A DNA stretch of 64,000 nucleotides from Gaiellasilicea sp963850995. GTDB lineage: Bacteria; Actinomycetota; Thermoleophilia; Gaiellales; Gaiellaceae. Made by a program: the position numbers and the translations under genes. Within the stretch, counting starts at the first letter, position 1. Every line of letters starts with the position of its first letter. The stretch spans positions 620,001-684,000 of the forward strand of contig CAWKNQ010000004.1 in NCBI GenBank assembly GCA_963850995.1, in the 5' to 3' direction. Below are positions 17,914-27,737 of the stretch, piece after piece. The notes beneath the pieces were generated by a model, which was not told where the DNA came from, searched no databases, and saw only the letters and a program-made list of their open reading frames with translations.

Positions 17914-18738
17914 GTGCTGATCAGGCTCGGCCACAGCCCGGATCCCGACGACGCCTTCATGTTCTGGGCGCTCGCGGCCGGTGCGATCGACACGCGCGGT
18001 TTTCGCTTCGAGCAGGTGCTCCAGGACATCCAGACGCTGAACGAGTGGGCGCTCGAGGGCCGGCTGGAGGCGACTGCGATCTCGCTGCACGCGTACCCCT
18101 TCGTCCAGGGCCGCTACGCGCTGCTGCCGCACGGGGCGAGCATCGGCTCCGGCTACGGGCCGGTCCTCGTCGCACGCGAGCCGGTCGTGCTCGACCAGCT
18201 GCGCGACGCCGAGATCGTCGTCCCCGGCCGGATGACGACGGCGTTCTTGACCCTCCGCCTCGCGCTCGGGGACTTCGCCCACCGCGAGCTGCCGTTCGAC
18301 CGGATCCTCGACGAGGTCGCGTCGGGGCGCGCCGACGCCGGTCTCGTGATCCACGAGGGCCAGCTCACCTACGAGGAGGACGGACTGCACAAGGTGCTCG
18401 ACCTGGGCGAGTGGTGGTTGCTCGAGACCGGTCTGCCGCTGCCGCTCGGGGTGAACGTCGCCCGCCGGGATCTCGGCGAGCGCCTGCACGACCTTTCCGC
18501 CGTCCTGCTCGACTCGATCCAGGCCGGGCTCGCGAACCGGCGCGAGGCGATGCGCTACGCGATGCGCTTCGGCCGCGGGATCGACCAGGCGACGGCGGAC
18601 CAGTTCGTCGGCATGTACGTGAACGAGCTCACGTGCGACTACGGCGAGGAGGGCCGCAGGGCGGTCGAGGAGCTTCTCCGCCGCGGCGACGCGATCGGCG
18701 CCTTTCCCGAGCCGGTACGCCTCGACTACGTTTTGTAG
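17914..18738 (+). CDS. mqnD: MqnA/MqnD-family menaquinone biosynthesis protein (MqnD-like)
   Basis: 274 residues from GTG 17914. The N-terminus LIRLGHSPDPDDAFMFWALA is the MqnD form of the conserved S-P-x-x-D motif. The periplasmic-binding-protein-like fold follows (TAISLHAYPFVQGRYALLP, GRMTTAFLTLRLAL, DAGLVIHEGQLTYEEDGLHK). MqnD converts cyclic dehypoxanthine futalosine to 1,4-dihydroxy-6-naphthoate, so the organism probably makes menaquinone by the futalosine route. Other mqn genes are not in the window. One base separates its stop from the thiolase ATG, so they are likely co-transcribed. Confidence 0.8.
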   Translation: MLIRLGHSPDPDDAFMFWALAAGAIDTRGFRFEQVLQDIQTLNEWALEGRLEATAISLHAYPFVQGRYALLPHGASIGSGYGPVLVAREPVVLDQLRDAEIVVPGRMTTAFLTLRLALGDFAHRELPFDRILDEVASGRADAGLVIHEGQLTYEEDGLHKVLDLGEWWLLETGLPLPLGVNVARRDLGERLHDLSAVLLDSIQAGLANRREAMRYAMRFGRGIDQATADQFVGMYVNELTCDYGEEGRRAVEELLRRGDAIGAFPEPVRLDYVL

Positions 18739-19892
<1,154 letters not shown>

Positions 19893-19896
<4 letters not shown>

Positions 19897-20357
19897 AGGG
19901 CGACCACGTCCGTGTGATCAAGCCGCCCGACCCGCAGAAGGCGGCGACGACGGGTTTCGACTACGCGGCGGGCGTCGTCGCGGAGACGGTCGCGTGTGAA
20001 CGGATCGCGCTCCAGCTCGTCCGGATCCAGCCGGGCGTCCGCTCGCAAGCTCATTCGCACGGCGAGCACGAGTCGGCCGCGTACGTGCTCGAGGGCGAGG
20101 TCGTGACGTGGTACGGCGAGGCGCTGGAGAAGCACGTCACCGCCACCGCGGGCGACTTCGTCTTCATCCCGGCGGGCGTGCCGCACGTCGCCGCGAACTA
20201 CGGCGACACCGATGCGGTCGCCCTGATGGCACGCTCGGATCCCCAGGCGCAGGAGAGCGTCGAGACGTTCCCGGAGCTCGACCGGCTCGGCCATATCCTG
20301 AAGCCGCCGAGCCGGGTGCCCGGGCGCCCGCGCCGGGTGCGGCGCGGCCCGTTCTAG
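19893..20357 (+). CDS. Cupin-domain protein
   Basis: 154 residues. A single cupin: motif 1 is seen in RSQAHSHGEHESAAYVLEGE (His-x-His and Glu metal ligands) and motif 2 in GDFVFIPAGVPHVAANYGD. The C-terminus is basic (PPSRVPGRPRRVRRGPF). Small cupins of this kind bind a metal and act as dioxygenases, isomerases or sensors; the substrate is unknown. ATG 19893 overlaps the thiolase stop (ATGA), placing it in an mqnD-thiolase-cupin-ALDH-MFS run. Confidence 0.78.
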
Positions 20358-20389
20358 GCCGGCGCTCGCCGCCGTCGCGGTATCGTCCG

Positions 20390-21850
20390 GCCGTGGCAGT
20401 CGCGACGCACGAGTTCGGGCTCTTCATCAACGGCGAGACCGTCGAGGGCTCGTCGACGCGCGACCTCGTCGAGCCGGCGTCGGGCGAGCCGCTCGGTACC
20501 GCGCAGCTGGCGGGCGAGGCCGAGATCGACCGCGCCGTCGACGCTGCGCGCGCCGCACTCGCGGGCGACTGGGCCAAGACAGGAGCCACGGAGCGCTCGC
20601 GGCTTCTGCACGCCCTCGCCGACGCGGTCGTCGCGAACCGGAAGGAGCTGACGGAGCTCGAGACCCGCAACGTCGGCAAGGCGATCTCGTCCGCCAAGGC
20701 CGAGCTCTTCGCAGCGGCCGAGAACTTCCGCTTCTACGCGTCCGCGATCGCGACGATCGCGGGCCGCTCGAGCCCGATCGGCGGCTCGCTCCTCTCCTAC
20801 ACGCTGAAGGAGCCCGTCGGCGTCGCCGGGCAGATCGTCCCCTGGAACTACCCGCTGCTGATGGCGACGTGGAAGCTCGCGCCCGCGCTCGCGGCCGGTT
20901 GTGCCGTCGTGCTCAAGCCCGACCCGCAGACGCCCGCGACGGCGCTTCGCCTCGCCGAGCTCGCCGCCGAGGTCGGCTTCCCCGCCGGCGTCGTCAACAT
21001 CGTGCCGGGTGACGGACCGACGACCGGCGCCTACCTCGTCAAGCATCCGGGGGTCGACAAGGTCGCGTTCACCGGCTCGACGAGGACGGGCGGCGAGATC
21101 ATGCGGCTCTGCTCCGATCCGATCAAGCGCCTCACCCTCGAGCTGGGCGGCAAGAGCCCGAACCTGATCTTCGCCGACGCCGATCTCGACTCGGCGATCC
21201 CGAGTGCGGCCTGGTCGATCTACTACTCGGCGGGACAGAGCTGCGAGGCACGCTCGCGCGTGCTCGTCGAGAAGCCGCTGTACGACGAATTCGTGAACGC
21301 GTTCACCGAGAAGGCCGCGGCGGTCAAAGTCGGCGACCCGCTCGATGCCGAGACGCAGATGGGCTCGCTGATCTCGCAGGCGCACCGCGAGCGCGTGCAC
21401 GGGTTCGTCGAGGGCGCACGCAGTGACGGCGCCGAGGTCGTCCTCGGCGGCGAGCCGGGCGAGCACGCCTTCTATCCACCGACCGTCGTGACCGGAGTCG
21501 AGAACTCGATGACGATCGCGCAGGAGGAGGTCTTCGGCCCGGTCGTCACGATCATCCCGTTCGAGGACGAGCAGGATGCGATCCGGATCGCGAACGACGT
21601 CAAGTACGGCCTGATGGCGTCGGTGTGGACAGGCGACCCGGCCCGCGGACACCGGCTCGCGGGGCGGATCAAGGCGGGCCTGATCGGGATCAACATGCCC
21701 TACACGGGCTTCCCGGGCCTCCCCTTCGGCGGCTACAAGCAGTCCGGCTTCGGGCGCGAGCTCGGCATCGAGACGCTCGACCTCTACCTCGAGACGAAGA
21801 GCGTGAACGTGAACACCGGCGCGCGGCCGATCAACCCGTTCGGCCTCTAG
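20390..21850 (+). CDS. NAD(P)-dependent aldehyde dehydrogenase
   Basis: 486 residues from GTG 20390. Standard ALDH layout: GQIVPWNYPLLMATWKLAPA, nucleotide-binding turn FTGSTRTGGEIM, general base Glu251 in TLELGGKSPN, nucleophile Cys285 in SAGQSCEARSR, EEVFGPVV, and the C-terminal INMPYTGFPGLPFGGYKQSG. It oxidises an aldehyde to the acid; similarity to betaine/aminobutyraldehyde-type enzymes is possible but not decisive. Thirty-two bases separate it from the cupin gene and 3 from the MFS gene. Confidence 0.92.
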   Translation, partial: AVAVATHEFGLFINGETVEGSSTRDLVEPASGEPLGTAQLAGEAEIDRAVDAARAALAGDWAKTGATERSRLLHALADAVVANRKELTELETRNVGKAISSAKAELFAAAENFRFYASAIATIAGRSSPIGGSLLSYTLKEPVGVAGQIVPWNYPLLMATWKLAPALAAGCAVVLKPDPQTPATALRLAELAAEVGFPAGVVNIVPGDGPTTGAYLVKHPGVDKVAFTGSTRTGGEIMRLCSDPIKRLTLELGGKSPNLIFADADLDSAIPSAAWSIYYSAGQSCEARSRVLVEKPLYDEFVNAFTEKAAAVKVGDPLDAETQMGSLISQAHRERVHGFVEGARSDGAEVVLGGEPGEHAFYPPTVVTGVENSMTIAQEEVFGPVVTIIPFEDEQDAIRIANDVKYGLMASVWTGDPARGHRLAGRIKAGLIGINMPYTGFPGLPFGGYKQSGFGRELGIETLDLYLETKSVNVNTGARPINPFGL

Positions 21851-21853
21851 GCC

Positions 21854-22981
21854 TTGTCGTATCGCTGGGCCGTCCTTGCGGCGGGTACCGCTGCGCAGGC
21901 CAGCTTCTCGAGCGTCTCCTTCGCGATCGCGGTGCTCGCGCCGGCGCTGCGCGACCAGTACGACCTGAGCCTGACGGAGATCGGAATCGTGCTCTCGGCG
22001 GAGTGGATCGGACTCACGTTCGCGCTGCTGCCGTGGGGCTTCGCGGTCGACCGCTTCGGCGAGCGGTGGACGGTGGCCGGCGGTCTCGCGGCCTGCGCCG
22101 TGCTCCTGGCCGCGGCCGCGTATGCGCCGAGCTTCGCGTGGCTCGTCGTCCTCCTCGGGCTCGCCGGGATCGCCGGCGGCAGCGTCCAGTCGGGCAGCGG
22201 GCGCGCGGTGATGGGCTGGTTCTCGGCGCAGGAGCGAGGGCTCGCGCTCGGCATCCGTCAGACGGCGGTCCCGATCGGCGGGGCGGTCGCGGCGCTCGTC
22301 CTGCCGCAGCTGGGCAGTCCCAAGGCCGGGTTCCTCTTCGTCGCCGGGCTCGTCCTCGCCGGGGCGCTTGCGGGCGCGCTCGTGCTCCGCTCCGGCACGG
22401 AAGAGCATCTCGAGGCGGTGGACGTCGAGATCACGTTGCGCGACCGCCGACTCTGGCTCGCCTGCTGGGGCAGCGGGCTCTACCTCGTCGCGCAGGTGGC
22501 GATGATGGGCTTCGTCGTCCTCTTCCTCCACGACGAGCACGGCTTCTCGACCGGTGAGGCGGCCGCGGTCTTCGCCGTCGGCCAGGTGTTCGCCGCGGCG
22601 CTCCGGATCGGCGTCGGGCGCTGGTCGGACGTCGTCCGTTCGCGCGTCCGGCCGCTGCGGCTGATCGGGCTCGCTATCGGCGTCGCGCTCGCGCTCGTCG
22701 CGGTGCTGTCGGACGCGCCTGAGGTGCTGCTCGTCCCGGCGCTCGTCGTCGCCACCGCGCTCTCGATGGCCTGGAACGGCCTCTCGTTCACGATCGCGGC
22801 CGAGCTCGGCGGCCGCCGCAGCGGCGCCGCGATCGGCTTCCAGCAGACTGTGCTCTCCGCGCTCGGCGTCGCCGCACCGGTCGCGTTCGCCGCCGCCGTC
22901 TCGGCCACCTCGTGGAGCGCGGCGTTCGCGCTCGCAGCCGCCTTTCCACTGGTAGGCGCCTGGCTCTTGCGGGCGCTCTAG
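21854..22981 (+). CDS. MFS transporter
   Basis: 375 residues from TTG 21854, with about 11-12 hydrophobic segments and the MFS motif between helices 2 and 3 (FAVDRFGERWTVAGGL). Typical helix-4/5 region (GGSVQSGSGRAVMGWFSAQERG, shortened to key residues G-S-G-R, W-F-x-x-x-x-R-G) and QTAVPIGGAVAAL are seen. Resembles nitrate/oxalate/cyanate-type organic-anion MFS carriers. The substrate is unknown; lying between aldehyde dehydrogenase and amidohydrolase genes it may import a carboxylate or ureide. Confidence 0.85.
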   Translation: MSYRWAVLAAGTAAQASFSSVSFAIAVLAPALRDQYDLSLTEIGIVLSAEWIGLTFALLPWGFAVDRFGERWTVAGGLAACAVLLAAAAYAPSFAWLVVLLGLAGIAGGSVQSGSGRAVMGWFSAQERGLALGIRQTAVPIGGAVAALVLPQLGSPKAGFLFVAGLVLAGALAGALVLRSGTEEHLEAVDVEITLRDRRLWLACWGSGLYLVAQVAMMGFVVLFLHDEHGFSTGEAAAVFAVGQVFAAALRIGVGRWSDVVRSRVRPLRLIGLAIGVALALVAVLSDAPEVLLVPALVVATALSMAWNGLSFTIAAELGGRRSGAAIGFQQTVLSALGVAAPVAFAAAVSATSWSAAFALAAAFPLVGAWLLRAL

Positions 22982-22990
22982 GCTCCGCGC

Positions 22991-23989
22991 ATGCGCATCC
23001 TCGAGCGCCTGGAGGAGCTGGCCGCGATCGGCGACCGGATCGGCTATTCGCCCGAGGAGGACGCCGCTCACGAGCTCGCCGCCGGCTGGTTCCGCGATGC
23101 CGGGCTCGAGGTCGAGGTCGACGCCGCCGGAAACCTGGTCGGGCGAGTGCCCGGCGGGGATCGGGAGATCTGGACCGGCTCGCACCTCGACACCGTTCCC
23201 GGCGGCGGCCGCTTCGACGGCGCGCTCGGCGTCGTCGCGGGGCTCGAGGCGGTCGAGCGGCTCGGGCTGCCGGGGCTCGCCGTCGTCGCCTTCCGCGACG
23301 AGGAGCGCGGTTGTGCCGGCAGCCGGGCCTGCGCCGCCCGGCCCGACGCGTTCGTGGAGCTGCACATCGAGCAGGGGCCGACGCTCCTGCGCGCGGACGC
23401 CCCGCTCGGCCTGGTCACCGGGATCGTCGGCTACGTCCACGGCCGGAAGACGTTCGAGGGGACGGCCGGCCATGCCGGCACGACGCCGATGGCCGGGCGG
23501 GACGACGCGCTCGTCGCCGCGGCGGAGTACGTGCTGCGGGCGCGCGAGGTTGCGGGCGGGATCGAGGGCGCGGTGGCCACGATCGGCCAGGTCACGGTCG
23601 AGCCCGGCGGCACGAACGTGATTCCGGGGCGTGTCGTCGTCTCGGTCGACGCGCGGGCTCCCGACGCGGAGCGGCTCGACCGGCTTGCGGCCGCGCTCGA
23701 GATCGAGGAGCCGGTGCGGACGGAGCCGTCGCCGATGTCGGAAGACGTGCGAGGAGCGCTGCGCACGGCGGTCGAGTCCGTAGGAGCGCCGGTGCTCGAG
23801 CTCCCCTCGGGCGCGGGCCACGACGCGGGCATCCTCGCGAGCGCGGGGGTCCCGAGCGGGATGCTCTTCGTCCGCAGCCTGAACGGTGGTATCAGCCACA
23901 ACCCGGCCGAGTTGAGCTCGGATGAGGACATCGCCCTCGCGACGGACGCCCTCGAGCGCGCGCTTCGACACTTGCTCAAAGTCGGCTAA
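22991..23989 (+). CDS. M20-family amidohydrolase (allantoate / N-carbamoyl amidohydrolase type)
   Basis: 332 residues. Metal-ligand motifs of the hydantoinase/carbamoylase group are all visible: GSHLDTVPGGGRFDGALGV, FRDEERGCAGSRA, ELHIEQGPTL, the dimerisation-domain GTAGHAGTTPMAGRDDAL, SGAGHDAGILA and GGISHNPAE. Family members release ammonia from allantoate or ureidoglycolate, or hydrolyse N-carbamoyl amino acids. The purine-degradation genes 1.5-9 kb downstream favour an allantoate/ureidoglycolate role (inference). It follows the MFS gene by 9 bp. Confidence 0.85.
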   Translation: MRILERLEELAAIGDRIGYSPEEDAAHELAAGWFRDAGLEVEVDAAGNLVGRVPGGDREIWTGSHLDTVPGGGRFDGALGVVAGLEAVERLGLPGLAVVAFRDEERGCAGSRACAARPDAFVELHIEQGPTLLRADAPLGLVTGIVGYVHGRKTFEGTAGHAGTTPMAGRDDALVAAAEYVLRAREVAGGIEGAVATIGQVTVEPGGTNVIPGRVVVSVDARAPDAERLDRLAAALEIEEPVRTEPSPMSEDVRGALRTAVESVGAPVLELPSGAGHDAGILASAGVPSGMLFVRSLNGGISHNPAELSSDEDIALATDALERALRHLLKVG

Positions 23990-24013
23990 ACCTGCTTCAA
24001 AGCATCGTTCTCA

Positions 24014-24034
24014 GGAACGACACAAAATCGTTCC
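24014..24034. promoter_or_regulatory. 7-bp inverted repeat upstream of adenylate cyclase
   Basis: GGAACGA (24014-24020) and TCGTTCC (24028-24034) are perfect complements separated by an AT-rich CACAAAA; a further ATCGTTC lies just before. The site lies 34 bp before the cyclase ATG and 25 bp after the amidohydrolase stop. It could be an operator for the cyclase or a weak terminator of the upstream operon; no T-run follows. Confidence 0.35.
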
Positions 24035-24067
24035 CGCCGACGAGGGGGCACCTCTTACCCTCACGGG

Positions 24068-25461
24068 ATGCAAAAGGAGCAATCTCGTCCCGGAACGGGG
24101 TCACCCGCAGTACGCGCCGCCGGCCTGGTCGCGGTCGCGCTGCCGCTGGTCGGGTTCGTCTCGCTCTTGCTGCGGGAGCAGCTGGACCCTCAGCTGCACA
24201 ACCATCAGGCGCACTTCGTCATCTTCGGGCTCGCCGGCGGTGTCGCGTACAGCCTCGGCTATGCGGCCGGTGAGGCCGCCAACCGCCGCGGAGACGCCCG
24301 CATCCTGCTCCTGTCACTGGCGTTCATGGCGACCGGGGGCTTCATGGGGCTCCACGCCTTCGGCACGACGGGCGTGCTCTTCTCCGAGAGCCGGGCCGGC
24401 TTCCAGATCGCGATCCCGGTCGGTCTGCTGGTGAGCGCGTTCTTCGCGGTGGGCTCGGCGTTCGTCGACGCGCGGCCGGAGCTCGGGCCGTGGCTGATCC
24501 GTCGCCGCGCAAAGCTCCGCGGAGCGGTGCTGATCGCCATGAGCGCGTGGTTCGCGTGGACGCTGTGGACCTGCGTCCGCTGGGCGGGCCGGACAGCGAG
24601 GCCGCTACGGGGACCGTGCTCGGCGCGATGGCGATCCTCGGGACGATCCTCTACGCCGTCAGCGCGGCTCGGTACTGGCAGCTGTTCCGGGAGCGTCCGA
24701 CCCTGCTCTCGACCGCCGTGATCGCCTGTTTCCTCCTGCTCTCCGAGGCGATGATCGGCGTCGCGATCACGGGTGAGCGGAAGTGGCACGCGAGCTGGTG
24801 GGAGTGGCACTTCCTGATCCTCCTCGCGTATCTGATCATCGGGTTCGCCGCGCGCCGGGAGTGGCGCGACGAGCGCTTCCGGGCTCTCTACCTGCCGAGC
24901 ACGCGCGAGCGCCGGCAGGAGGTCAGCGTCCTGTTCGGCGACCTCGAGGGCTTCACGGCGTTCTCCGAGCGGGCGTCGTCGGCCGAGGTCGCGGCGATGC
25001 TGAACGCGTACTGGGGCGCGGCGGCGCCGTTGCTCACCCGTCGGTTCGGCGGCGAGATCGAGAAGTTCATCGGCGACGGGATCGTCGCCACGTTCAACGG
25101 CCAAGGCGACCAGCCCGACCACGCGCTCCGAGCCTCCCGTGCGGCTCTGGCCCTGCAGCGGGCCGTGACCGCGCTCGCCGACGCGCATCCTGGTTGGCCG
25201 CGCCTGCGCATCGGTGTCAACAGCGGCGAGGTGGTGCTCCGCGAGGTCGGCGGGGATGGTCACGTCGCCTACCCGTTCGTCGGAGACACCGTGAACACGG
25301 CCGCGCGCCTGGAGGGTCTCGCACCGTCCGGCGGCGTCCTCATCGGCGCGAGCACGCGCGCGGAGCTGCCCTCCGGAACGGTCGTGAAGGCGCGATCGGG
25401 GCTCACGTTGAAAGGGAAGGGCGATCCCGTGAACGCGTACGTGCTGCTCGCGGTTCCGTGA
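24068..25461 (+). CDS. Membrane-bound class III adenylate cyclase, frame interrupted once
   Basis: Residues 1-170 (ATG 24068) hold five hydrophobic segments. The next part continues in another frame from about 24580 (GGPDSEAATGTVLGAMAILG) with three more segments and a class III cyclase domain to 25461. The break lies near SAWFAWTLW / DLRPLGGPDSE. The catalytic domain has metal Asp in LFGDLEGFTAF, EKFIGDGIVATF (substrate-specifying Lys and second metal Asp) and GDTVNTAARLEGL. So about eight membrane helices precede a cytosolic cyclase making cAMP from ATP. The start is supported by AAAGGAG-like bases overlapping the ATG region. It converges with the DUF3830 gene, 4 bp apart. Confidence 0.8.
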
Positions 25462-25465
25462 CGGT

Positions 25466-25873
25466 CTAGCGCTCGCGGAACGAGATCGGCTGCGCGCCCT
25501 CCCAGAGCGTCAGCCGGCCGAGCTCCTTCAGCTGCTCCTGCCCCTCGACGAGCGTGGCGAAGTGGTTCGCCCACAGCGCGCCCGCCTTGCTCGCGAAGGC
25601 GCAATAGCCGTACGGGAAGAGCAGCTCGGTCTCGCTCTGGCCGCCCGGGTAGAGCGCGAGCTCGCCCGGGTGCGGGTAGCTGGTCGCGTTCTCCGGGCCG
25701 ATCCCGAGGTCGCGGTCGCCCCAGGGGATCCAGTTCGACTCGCCGCTCCAGCGGCAGTGGATGATCCGGTCGTCGAACGGGAGGATCCCTTTGAAGGCGG
25801 CGACCGTCTGCGGCGCCAGCTCCTCCTCCCAGCGCGCCACGAAGCGCATCCCCGCTGCCGTGATCTCGAGCAC
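25466..25873 (-). CDS. DUF3830 family protein (cyclophilin-like fold)
   Basis: 135 residues from ATG 25873. The family's start (VARWEEELAPQTVAAFKGIL) and IIHCRWSGESNWIPWGD, followed by TSYPHPGELALYPG and FPYGYCAFASKAG, mark DUF3830, a group with a cyclophilin-like barrel and unknown role. It is the last gene of the purine operon, 9 bp after puuD, which suggests it helps process or bind a purine-pathway intermediate. That role is inference; no catalytic residue is assigned. Confidence 0.75.
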   Translation of the reverse strand: MLEITAAGMRFVARWEEELAPQTVAAFKGILPFDDRIIHCRWSGESNWIPWGDRDLGIGPENATSYPHPGELALYPGGQSETELLFPYGYCAFASKAGALWANHFATLVEGQEQLKELGRLTLWEGAQPISFRER

Positions 25874-25882
25874 GAGCAGAAC

Positions 25883-27049
25883 CTACCCCGCCGCTCCGGC
25901 CCACGCGACGAGCTGGGCCCGCTCGTCGTCGGTGAGCCCGGTCGCGTTGCCCGGCGGCATCGCGCGCGCGGCGACCATTGTCTCGATCGCTCCGGCGTGC
26001 TGCTTCATCTGCTCCACGTTGTCGAGCCGAACGCCGAGCGGCGCGGATATGCCCGAGTGGCACGTCGCGCACCGCTCCGTGACGATGCTGAGCGCCGCCT
26101 CGTCGGTCGGCACGGCCGTCGTGCCGGCGTCGTCCGGAGCGAGCGCGATCGCGAGCGCGACGGCCCCGACGCCGGCCGCCCCGAGCAGCCACCACGCCCG
26201 CCGCCCCACGTGCCACAGGTTGAAGAAGTGGCGGACCACGACGAGGATCGCGAAGAGCGCGAGCAGGACGAGCCACGCGTGCTCCTGGCCGAACGTGAGC
26301 GGGAAGTGGCCGGCGAGCATCGTGAAGACGACCGGCAGCGTCAGGTAGTTGTTGTGCACCGAGCGCTGCTTTGCGCGCAGGCCCACCTCCGGGTCGGGCT
26401 CGCGCCCTTCCTGCTTCGCGCGGATGAGCTCCCGGTGCGCGGGGATGATGACCAGGAAGACGTTCGCGGCCATGATCGTCCCGAGCATCGCGCCGACCTG
26501 GAGGAAGGAGGCGCGGGCGGCGAAGAGCTGGTCGACGGCGAACGCGGACGCGACCACGAGCGCCCCTACCGCCACTGCGACGTAGCGGTCGTCGCGGAGC
26601 ACGCGACAGGCGGCGTCGTAGACGAGCCAGGCGAGCGCGAGGCCCGCCGCCGAGAGCGCTGCCGCCTGCCACGGCTCGAGGTCGGCGACGGCCGGGTCGA
26701 CGAGGCGATCGCCGGCGTCGAGCCAGTAGAGGAGGACGAGCAGCGCGAAGCCGGAGAGCCAGGTCGTGTACGCCTCCCACTTGAACCAGTGCAGGGGCTC
26801 GGGGAGCTCGGGCGGGGAGACCCGGTACTTCTGAGAGTGGTAGAAGCCGCCGCCGTGCACGCCCCAGTACTCGCCTACGATCCCGCGCGCGTCATCGTCC
26901 TTGTTCTTGGTCGGACGCAGGCCGAGGTCGAGCCGGATGAAGTAGAACGACGCTCCGATCCACGCGATCCCGGCGACGACGTGCAGCAGCCGGAGGCAGA
27001 GGTCGGCGACGTCCCTCAGGTAGTCCGCGTCCACCGGTGCTGTTCCCAC
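25883..27049 (-). CDS. puuD: Urate oxidase of PuuD type: membrane protein with C-terminal cytochrome c
   Basis: 388 residues from GTG 27049 (GTG 27034 also possible). About eight transmembrane helices (LLHVVAGIAWIGASFYFI, GFALLVLLYWL, and others), with GEYWGVHGGGFYHSQKY between the first two, belong to the DUF989/PuuD membrane domain. The C-terminus is a cytochrome c domain with CATCH at 327-331 and a likely distal Met364 (ARAMPPGN). PuuD oxidises urate to 5-hydroxyisourate and passes electrons to the respiratory chain rather than to O2 directly. The adjacent OHCU decarboxylase and HIU hydrolase genes encode the next two steps. Its start overlaps the decarboxylase gene by 34 bp. Confidence 0.88.
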   Translation of the reverse strand: MGTAPVDADYLRDVADLCLRLLHVVAGIAWIGASFYFIRLDLGLRPTKNKDDDARGIVGEYWGVHGGGFYHSQKYRVSPPELPEPLHWFKWEAYTTWLSGFALLVLLYWLDAGDRLVDPAVADLEPWQAAALSAAGLALAWLVYDAACRVLRDDRYVAVAVGALVVASAFAVDQLFAARASFLQVGAMLGTIMAANVFLVIIPAHRELIRAKQEGREPDPEVGLRAKQRSVHNNYLTLPVVFTMLAGHFPLTFGQEHAWLVLLALFAILVVVRHFFNLWHVGRRAWWLLGAAGVGAVALAIALAPDDAGTTAVPTDEAALSIVTERCATCHSGISAPLGVRLDNVEQMKQHAGAIETMVAARAMPPGNATGLTDDERAQLVAWAGAAG

Positions 27050-27474
27050 CTAGATCGGGCGATGGCGACCAGCTCGCGGACGCCGGTCTCGAGCTCCTGC
27101 TGCCGCGTGCGGGCGAGTCGCTCGCGCAGCACCTCGAGGATCGCCGACTTCGGCCGCCCGTTCACGAAGACGACGAAGCGGAAGCCGAATTTCTCCTCGT
27201 AGACCTGGTTCAGGTAGGCGAGCTCGGAGAGGATCACCGGATCGGCGTCGCCGCCCTGCTCCGCTGCGGAGCGCGCGGAAAGCCCCGAGCGCGCGCCGAT
27301 CGCCGGGTGCGCGGCGAGCGCCTCGACCTGCTCCTCCTCGGACAGCTCTGCGAGCACCGCGTCGGCCCGGCCGAGCGGGTCCTCGAGCGCGGCGAGCCGC
27401 TCCACCAGGGCTGTCCGGCCCTCGAAGAGCTCGGCGAGCTCGTCGGCGCTCAGCTGCCGCGGTAGCTCGCGCAC
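27016..27474 (-). CDS. uraD: OHCU decarboxylase (2-oxo-4-hydroxy-4-carboxy-5-ureidoimidazoline decarboxylase)
   Basis: 152 residues. The all-helical family pattern is clear: ELFEGRTALVERLAA, the catalytic-His segment AAHPAIGARSGLSARSAAEQ, YLNQVYEEKFGFRFVVFVNG and ILEVLRERLARTRQQE. The enzyme makes S-allantoin from OHCU. The gene overlaps both neighbours: the HIU hydrolase stop upstream (25 bp) and puuD downstream, typical of a translationally coupled operon. Standard length for the family. Confidence 0.92.
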   Translation of the reverse strand: MRELPRQLSADELAELFEGRTALVERLAALEDPLGRADAVLAELSEEEQVEALAAHPAIGARSGLSARSAAEQGGDADPVILSELAYLNQVYEEKFGFRFVVFVNGRPKSAILEVLRERLARTRQQELETGVRELVAIARSRWEQHRWTRTT

Positions 27475-27737
27475 GAGTACGGCGAGACGAGAAGCGGGAC
27501 GTGGTAGTGGCCCTCGTCGAGCGCGATCTCGAGCTCGACGCGCTTGAAGAACGGCGAGGGCGGATGGAAGACGAGCCGGTAGGTGCCCGGGTCGAGCGAG
27601 TCGGAGAGCCGGGCGCGCCCGTCGCCGTCGGTGCGCGACTCGGCGATGAACATGTCGCCGCGGTAGAGGACGACGAGGACTCCCTCGGCTGCCGCGCCCG
27701 CGCCGGTGTCGAGCACGTGGGTGGAGAGGGAGGTCAC
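27450..27737 (-). CDS. uraH: 5-Hydroxyisourate hydrolase (transthyretin-like)
   Basis: 95 residues. Contains the HIUase signatures: N-terminal STHVLDTG (His), an Arg in ESRTDGDGRARL, and the C-terminal YRGS that distinguishes hydrolases from hormone-binding transthyretins. Converts 5-hydroxyisourate to OHCU, between the PuuD and OHCU decarboxylase steps. Start GTG 27737 overlaps the stop of the deaminase gene (GTGA). Confidence 0.95.
   Translation of the reverse strand: MTSLSTHVLDTGAGAAAEGVLVVLYRGDMFIAESRTDGDGRARLSDSLDPGTYRLVFHPPSPFFKRVELEIALDEGHYHVPLLVSPYSCASYRGS

Noticed and set aside
20354..23971. Very long open frame (over 1200 codons) on the minus strand opposite ALDH, MFS and amidohydrolase genes
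   Set aside because: Translation is Arg/Asp/Glu-rich low-complexity sequence without domains, typical of antisense frames in high-G+C DNA; the plus-strand genes have clear family motifs.
24490..25461. A separate soluble adenylate cyclase starting at about 24490
   Set aside because: Its first 30 residues are out-of-frame Arg-rich sequence; the membrane segments match a continuation of the frame starting at ATG 24068 after a one-base break.
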